From positions 4,042,501 through 4,106,500 of the forward strand of contig NC_066279.1 in the NCBI RefSeq assembly GCF_905404315.1: 64,000 nucleotides of DNA, in the 5' to 3' direction. The translations under genes and the position numbers were made by a program. The notes under the pieces are model-generated. The model was not told the DNA's origin, made no database searches, and was given only the letters and a program-made list of their open reading frames with translations. How positions within the stretch are numbered: the first letter of the stretch is position 1; every line of letters begins with the position of its first letter. Of this stretch, positions 58,642 to 64,000 are shown piece after piece. Origin of the DNA: Leptidea sinapis (taxonomy: Eukaryota > Arthropoda > Insecta > Lepidoptera > Pieridae).

Positions 58642-59470
58642 ACTAAAGAAGTAACAAATAACCCACAGAACAATGTCTCGATGCCTTAGTCAAGGTTGTT
58701 CTGTGTTCAAACGTTGCATAGTTAATAGCAAAGATATATACTGATATTGATAGGGGTGAAAAATTTGAGGATAAATTTTCAAGATCTAAAAAGCATTCTA
58801 AACCATCTAAGACTTACTCGAAGACTAACTCAAAATTGCATCAAAATTTTAAAATAAAATAATTACCTGCATGTAAACGTAAAATGTAGTAGGCCTAGTT
58901 ACACAAAATAAGTTACCTACGTAAACCAGACCGCATAGCAACAACTGTAAAAATTACGTTCGTTTTCGGCTTCATCATATCTTAAATCTATATACTTACA
59001 TCTATTTATGAATAATGCCAATGACATTATTCAGGTAATTTTTATCTTAATAGGTATTATTAGAACGAGAATCTTAAATATGATCTGAAATTAATTATCG
59101 TTAACTATAATATTATAATTAACTTGCCATACTATTTAACAGATTCCAATGGCCCATCCCCACTGGTATAAAAATATTTAGAAAGAAAGAAAGAAAAATC
59201 ATTTATTCTGCAACTTAAAGTACAAGTAGACTTATTTAATAATTTATGTGAACATGCATAATTGAAGTTCACCTCAGTATAATACTGGTCATATCCACAG
59301 GTGATATGTGATCAGCCATTAAATAAAATAAAAAAAAATCTGAACCTCGCCAAGAACGCAACCTAAGCATCCCAATGTATTTAACTGACGCTATAAGTAC
59401 AAAAAAGCAGAAAAAAATGTAGGTAATAATTAAAAATACAGGAAAACAGATATAAAATTATTCATACCAA
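58642..59470. other. Intergenic stretch
   Basis: AT-rich; a short (GAAA)n at 59183-59199 is followed by 'atcatttattctgcaactta', a common repeat-like tail. Nothing coding. Confidence 0.4.
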
Positions 59471-59478
59471 TCCATATA

Positions 59479-59509
59479 TATTTCCAGGGATATAATATCC
59501 CTGGAAATA
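59479..59509. repeat. Perfect short palindrome
   Basis: 'tatttccagggatat', one A, then the exact reverse complement: 15-bp arms with a single-base centre. Function unknown. Confidence 0.7.
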
Positions 59510-61700
59510 GTAAAACACATTTTAGGTACGGCTCAAGATCGAACCCTCGTCAACGATGTCACCGTAGACAAACGCGGCGAGCGGCGTAGCGTAGCGGTGT
59601 AGCACTCGCTACGAATATTTTACACACTAAACATTTGAGTAATTGTGTGTTTACAATTTCTACGTCAAAACGGGCATTAGATACAGATAAAAACATACCG
59701 CATTTAAAATTGAAAAGCAATTCGTTCTGCAATATTTTGGCTCTCTAAAACTATAAGGGTTTGCCATCGTCGCCGCGGAACACAAGCAGAGAAAGCACTT
59801 CCAGTTAACTTTTTAATATATACATATTCGAATATTTAAAAAGCCAGACAGTACGAAGCTAGATCGATGGGCAGCGTACACCAAATCGATAGCGCCGTAC
59901 TACTGCTTCAATGAGTTGCGCGCGCAATCCTGCCTTACGTAACGCGCAGAAACCATCACCTGTTGCTTATCACTACCACCCAGTTATAAACCGGCCAAAA
60001 GTAAGTGTAACTCGCTCTCTGAGCTGCTATAATTTAATGTGAGCTACTGAATTCGGTCGTGTAGCCGATGTCAATGCACCGGCCCAACCTTCGATGCACT
60101 CAAGGGTGCATTGTAGTGGCGACTAAGGCTAGCATCTATCTTTGCTAGGTTTTTGCAATAATAGGAGTACTACTACCAACTATAGCATGACTAATTGCTT
60201 CATAAGCTAAACACGCTATAGCCTTTGAACGGTGACCTAATTTAACACATAATATAATGAATAAGGTTGCGTTTAGTACTACATTGTTAAATTCATTGAA
60301 TTAAAAAGTACTGAATGACACTATTAATTAAAACTCTTTATAAAAGTGTACTCTACTACAATTACTTAACTGAGTTCACAGATACACGATATTTTTAACG
60401 TATACCATTTATGTAGGCACCGCCGTAGCATTATGACCTTTAAATGTCAGAGTTGATTTGATGTGAAATTTATTATTCTATGATCTAAAATTACATTTTT
60501 TAAATATATTCTCTACTTATTTTTAATATCTGGTAGCGATCATGACAATACATTGTTGTATGAGAATCACTTGCTACTGGATGGTCTTATCGCATTTATT
60601 ACTTATTATTTATTTATACTATGAATCATTTACAGAAAGAATTTTAAAAGCTAACATAGTCCCGCAAAACTGTTTGGACAGTTTGTTTGCAGGATCAAGT
60701 CATATTTTCCCCTATTGCATAAAAAAATCGACACCGTTTTTATGTATTTCTATAAATTATTAAAGGATATACGTAGAAACTCACTTTACAAGCGAACATG
60801 ACTTGACAACTGTGAATGTTCAACGCCGTCTAAACTCTCTATTCAAACCAGAGGAGCATTTTTGATTCTTAAGTGGAGAAATTTCTTCTACTAATAACAT
60901 GGTAAAGAGCTATAAATTTTTTATTATGTCAGACCGATGATGTTACCGTTTCTTTAAGTTGTGACATCACTGTGACATCGGTCTTTCGTGGTTACGCTAC
61001 ACTACAGTTAAAGTGTTACATTTCTAACTAATACGAGATGAGAATTTTACTTTATTTGTTAGATTTTCACTCAATCGATCTGCTTAACGTTATGTACGCA
61101 TGTAATAACTTATAATATAAAGTATACAAGATTCCATACAACGTTTACGAGACAGAACATAGGATACATTTCATCTCAAAATTTTTTAGAGTCCTAGACG
61201 AAACTAAATAAAACAAAAATAAAATTCTACGTGGACGAAATTGAATGCAGTTACTAGTCATAAATATTTTCCATCAATTAATCTTTAAAAATATGTGGTA
61301 AATGCAATAGTCAATAGCTGGGTTCAATTTTCTTTCGAGTTAAATAAGTGTTAAATAGATCTTACTTCAAAGAACGTTGTATGATCTCACGTTAATAAAA
61401 AGGGGAATGAAGCCCCTTCAAGGCTACAACGTCTAGACGATTCTGTGTTAGAGCCATTATGACGTACGCTTCGTCTTAGCATTGATGTTAAGTGATGCCT
61501 TAAAGCTTTGGAGGTTGCAAATATAATAAACCAGTCTAGACTTTTTAGTTTGCGCTATAAGTATTTAAATGAAATGAACTTTTCGCAGTTAATTTTTATT
61601 TGTTTATTTTAGAGGAAGAGAAGAATTTTTCTTTTATAACTACGAAGTATTTAGATATCTGTTTAGACGGCTCTCATACCAATAAAAATAATTTTGTCTG
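59510..61700. other. Intergenic stretch, no gene supported
   Basis: Contains a moderately GC-rich patch at 59540-59620 ('aaacgcggcgagcggcgtag') and at 59860-60010. The 73-codon frame at 60542-60763 has no support. Confidence 0.35.
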
Positions 61701-61716
61701 TCTGTCTATTTGTTAC

Positions 61717-61916
61717 AGACGGTCTCCGAATCCGATGTAATACTGTTTTTTCTTAGCCGAATTCACCCGAACAAGCGTTACATACCCAAGTGTGACAGCT
61801 CAGACAACAGTCTGTTAAAAGATCAATATAAAGAAAATAAAGTGCTCAGCGTACCTAAAAAAGTTTTCACTTCAAAAATTATGAAGAATCTCGCGCAACA
61901 ACCGAAAGAAGAATAA
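61717..61916 (+). CDS. Possible terminal exon of an unknown plus-strand gene
   Basis: After a strong pyrimidine tract and acceptor (gtctgtctatttgttacag), an open frame reads TVSESDVILFFLSRIHPNKR...VLSVPKKVFTSKIMKNLAQQ and stops at TAA 61914-61916. There is no recognised domain, and no matching upstream exon was found. The sequence right after it is LINE debris, so it could also be chance. Confidence 0.25.
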
Positions 61917-61939
61917 GTAATACCAGAGTTGAAGAAGAT

Positions 61940-62115
61940 ATGAAAGATAGAAACACTTTGAATCGCATCAAAATCAGGTTAGTGCAAACGCTAGTCCTTA
62001 CCATACTTCTACACGCTGCGGAGACCTGAACTATTAAAGCGGCTCTTCGGAAAAATATTAATGCCTTAGACTTTCCATCACACCAGTGTCTGAATAATAG
62101 CCTTGCTTAAACTGG
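61940..62115 (+). pseudogene. LINE ORF2 remnant
   Basis: NRIKIRLVQTLVLTILLHAA then ET-stop-TIKAALRKNINAL matches the 'LVxxLVxxIxLYGAETWTI' region of insect LINE proteins. Stops are in frame. Confidence 0.65.
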
Positions 62116-62224
62116 AAAACAAACCGAGACATAAACATCTGCCTCTAACTGTCTGTTGCATCATTTTACATATTATATTGTAATTTGAAATGATTTGTGA
62201 ATCAATGTACTTAAATGTAAATCT

Positions 62225-62395
62225 TGATATAAAAGAGTGGCAATGAGTTTCTTTCTACTTCTTCTCATTAGCTCAACCCTTTACGAAGTAGCGGTAGATT
62301 CAATAAGAATTTTTTTTTTTTGACATTCATAAGTGTCATTTCCGTGACCTACGTGAATAAACTGATTTTGATTTGATTTGATTTAACTAACACTC
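62225..62395 (+). repeat. LINE 3' tail ending in GATTT repeats
   Basis: 'gagtggcaatgagtttcttt', 'gacattcataagtgtcattt', 'cgtgacctacgtgaataaac' and terminal (TTTGA)n. Layout of a LINE 3' UTR. Confidence 0.55.
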
Positions 62396-62449
62396 ATTAA
62401 TATGTAGTGCATTACTTGGAAACATAGTGAACAGAGACTATAGGAAAAT

Positions 62450-62734
62450 ATGGAGATGGGAAAATGGCCGGCACCAGGTCTAGGAGAAGTAAACACATCT
62501 CATTTCTGTCAATATCTGGACATCCCTCTGAATAATATAGTTCGAGTACACATGTTCCACATGATAACAGACAGCGAGAAGTGTAAAGCGGAAATCTGGA
62601 AAATTATCAAACAGAGTTCCAACTTATTAACTATTTTTAGATTTAATCAATTGAGTTTTATTTTAAGAACCGCTAAACGGTTTCAAAAATGCATAAATTC
62701 TAGTGCTTTGTTAATAAAAGACGTTTTAAAATGA
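62450..62734 (+). other. Unsupported 94-codon open frame
   Basis: Starts MEMGKWPAPGLGEVN; no domain, no clear splice or promoter context. Not recognised. Kept as a note only. Confidence 0.15.
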
Positions 62735-63009
62735 TAGTGAGACCTTGAGATTCACAATATACATGGCTTAGCCGTTTGACTAAGCCCTTTAATCTGTCTA
62801 GCCAGGCGCCGCGCCGATCTTACGACACGAGTATCCGTCACACAATTATGACTGTCCTTCGTAACATGTCATATTCATTCTGAAATTCCCGTGACCTATA
62901 TGGATCTAGTGATAGTGATCCGTGACCTAGATGAATACAATTAATTTATTCTAACATACGTAGCTGGAAAATTTATAAGTCAGCCAATTATACTTATAAA
63001 TTCATCGAC

Positions 63010-63460
63010 GTGATTTATTTATTTATTTATGAAGGAAACAAACAGATACATCACTATAGTACAAATTAAGTTAAATAAATATACAAATTACAATATCGGA
63101 TATATCCTAAAAAAGTTTCACTGAGAACACAAAAGAATACAATTTTACAGACATGACAACAGAACGATAAGATAAGTAAACAATAGAATATTTAGGGATA
63201 TAATAATGAATAAAGATACAAGGTTTAAGGTAAGGACAGTAACTGTTGTTTTAACTTAGTCTTAAATGCAGCAGTAGAGGAGTGCGAAAACAGGTCGACA
63301 TTAATGTGAGAATCCAATGATGAGCACATTCTGTGAAGAGGCGCGCGAAACCCAATATTTGTTCTAGGAGTCGGTAGGTTGAAAGTTCTGTGCGTGCGTA
63401 AAGACCTGGCAGGAACATTGAATGGAAAAAGCTCGAGAAGTTCAGGACAAGCTAGTTAAA
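63010..63460. repeat. Probable LINE-derived interspersed repeat
   Basis: 'tgaagaggcgcgcgaaaccc', 'gtaggttgaaagttctgtgc' and a preceding (TTTA)n run are like the antisense of a common lepidopteran LINE 3' region. Family from general pattern. Confidence 0.35.
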
Positions 63461-64000
63461 TTCAATTGAAATCAATTAAGTGCTTGCAGTATATTCAAAT
63501 GCCGCGAATTGGGACACATACAGTGATGAACTTCACGGCATTAAAAGCACTAAAGATCTAGAACCAACTAAAATATCACTTTAAAGTTTTCGTAAAATAT
63601 TATTTGTAGAATGTATTGTTTATGAATGTATTATTTATTGAATTGTAGTTTTTATGGATATATACGAATACCGCAGAACTTTCTCACTGAATGTTAATTG
63701 CGCGAATCTTATCTCATTTCATACAAAATTAATATTATCTTTTTTTTCGATTTACCAGCGATTGATTTCTGTATAGTCAGGAGAATCAACAGATACTTAT
63801 CAAAGCTATATCTTCTTCCGTCTATGATAATTGAATGTTTATAATGTATGTTCAATAAGAAAGCTCAAGTTGACACATTGGAGCTATGCTTGGACGTAAA
63901 GTAAAGCACTTAGGCGGCACGTCATGCTTCCGCCATTTATAAGTTTATACATTAACATAAGGCTTAAGTTCTTTATACGTTAAGTGGCAACTTACGAGGG

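Noticed and set aside
1..64000. CRISPR array, prokaryotic operon or phage island
   Set aside because: No regularly spaced direct repeats; genes have spliceosomal introns and the repeats are eukaryotic transposons.

Overview
The window looks like nuclear DNA from an insect, most likely a moth or butterfly. It is AT-rich, with long introns packed with non-LTR retrotransposon fragments, tRNA-derived SINEs, short inverted-repeat DNA elements and Helitron-like elements whose ends read TC...GGTCAGCTAG. The order is inferred from the repeat style; no species is identified.

The main gene is on the minus strand from about 45.7 kb down to 13.0 kb. It is the orthologue of Drosophila RhoGAP100F (Syd-1), a presynaptic scaffold with PDZ, C2 and RhoGAP domains. 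I could place 21 coding exons. Their splice phases agree at every junction, and the joined exons total 3819 nt, which is divisible by 3 (1272 residues plus a stop). The stop codon is at 12975-12977. The exon carrying the start codon was not found; it lies upstream (above 45,685) or outside the window. The PDZ domain is encoded at 36.9-37.2 kb, Ser/Pro/Gly-rich linkers at 21.8-34.3 kb, C2 at 19.2-21.1 kb, RhoGAP at 16.8-19.2 kb, and a Pro/Ser-rich tail at 13.0-14.3 kb.

The left flank (1-12 kb) holds one intronless gene at 1134-2006 (+) for a divergent seven-helix receptor resembling the secretin (class B) GPCR family. The rest of the flank is transposon debris: a hAT-type MITE, a MITE containing a Helitron-like insertion, a dead mariner transposase and a second Helitron-like element. 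The right flank (45.7-64 kb) has no gene I can support. It holds LINE fragments, two remnants that look like the start of a THAP domain (P-element-like), nested DNA elements, SINEs and palindromes.

The introns of RhoGAP100F contain about 20 retroposon pieces, nearly all antisense to the gene, and several sit within a few to a few tens of bases of splice sites. One LINE at 39.6-42.2 kb keeps a 791-codon open reading frame with a complete reverse-transcriptase core. I see no CRISPR array, operon, rRNA gene or functional tRNA gene. The most unusual content is in the transposon archaeology: Helitron-like ends with a reconstructed empty site, THAP-start remnants inside a TIR element with an 8-bp target duplication, and a SINE inserted in the arm of a MITE.
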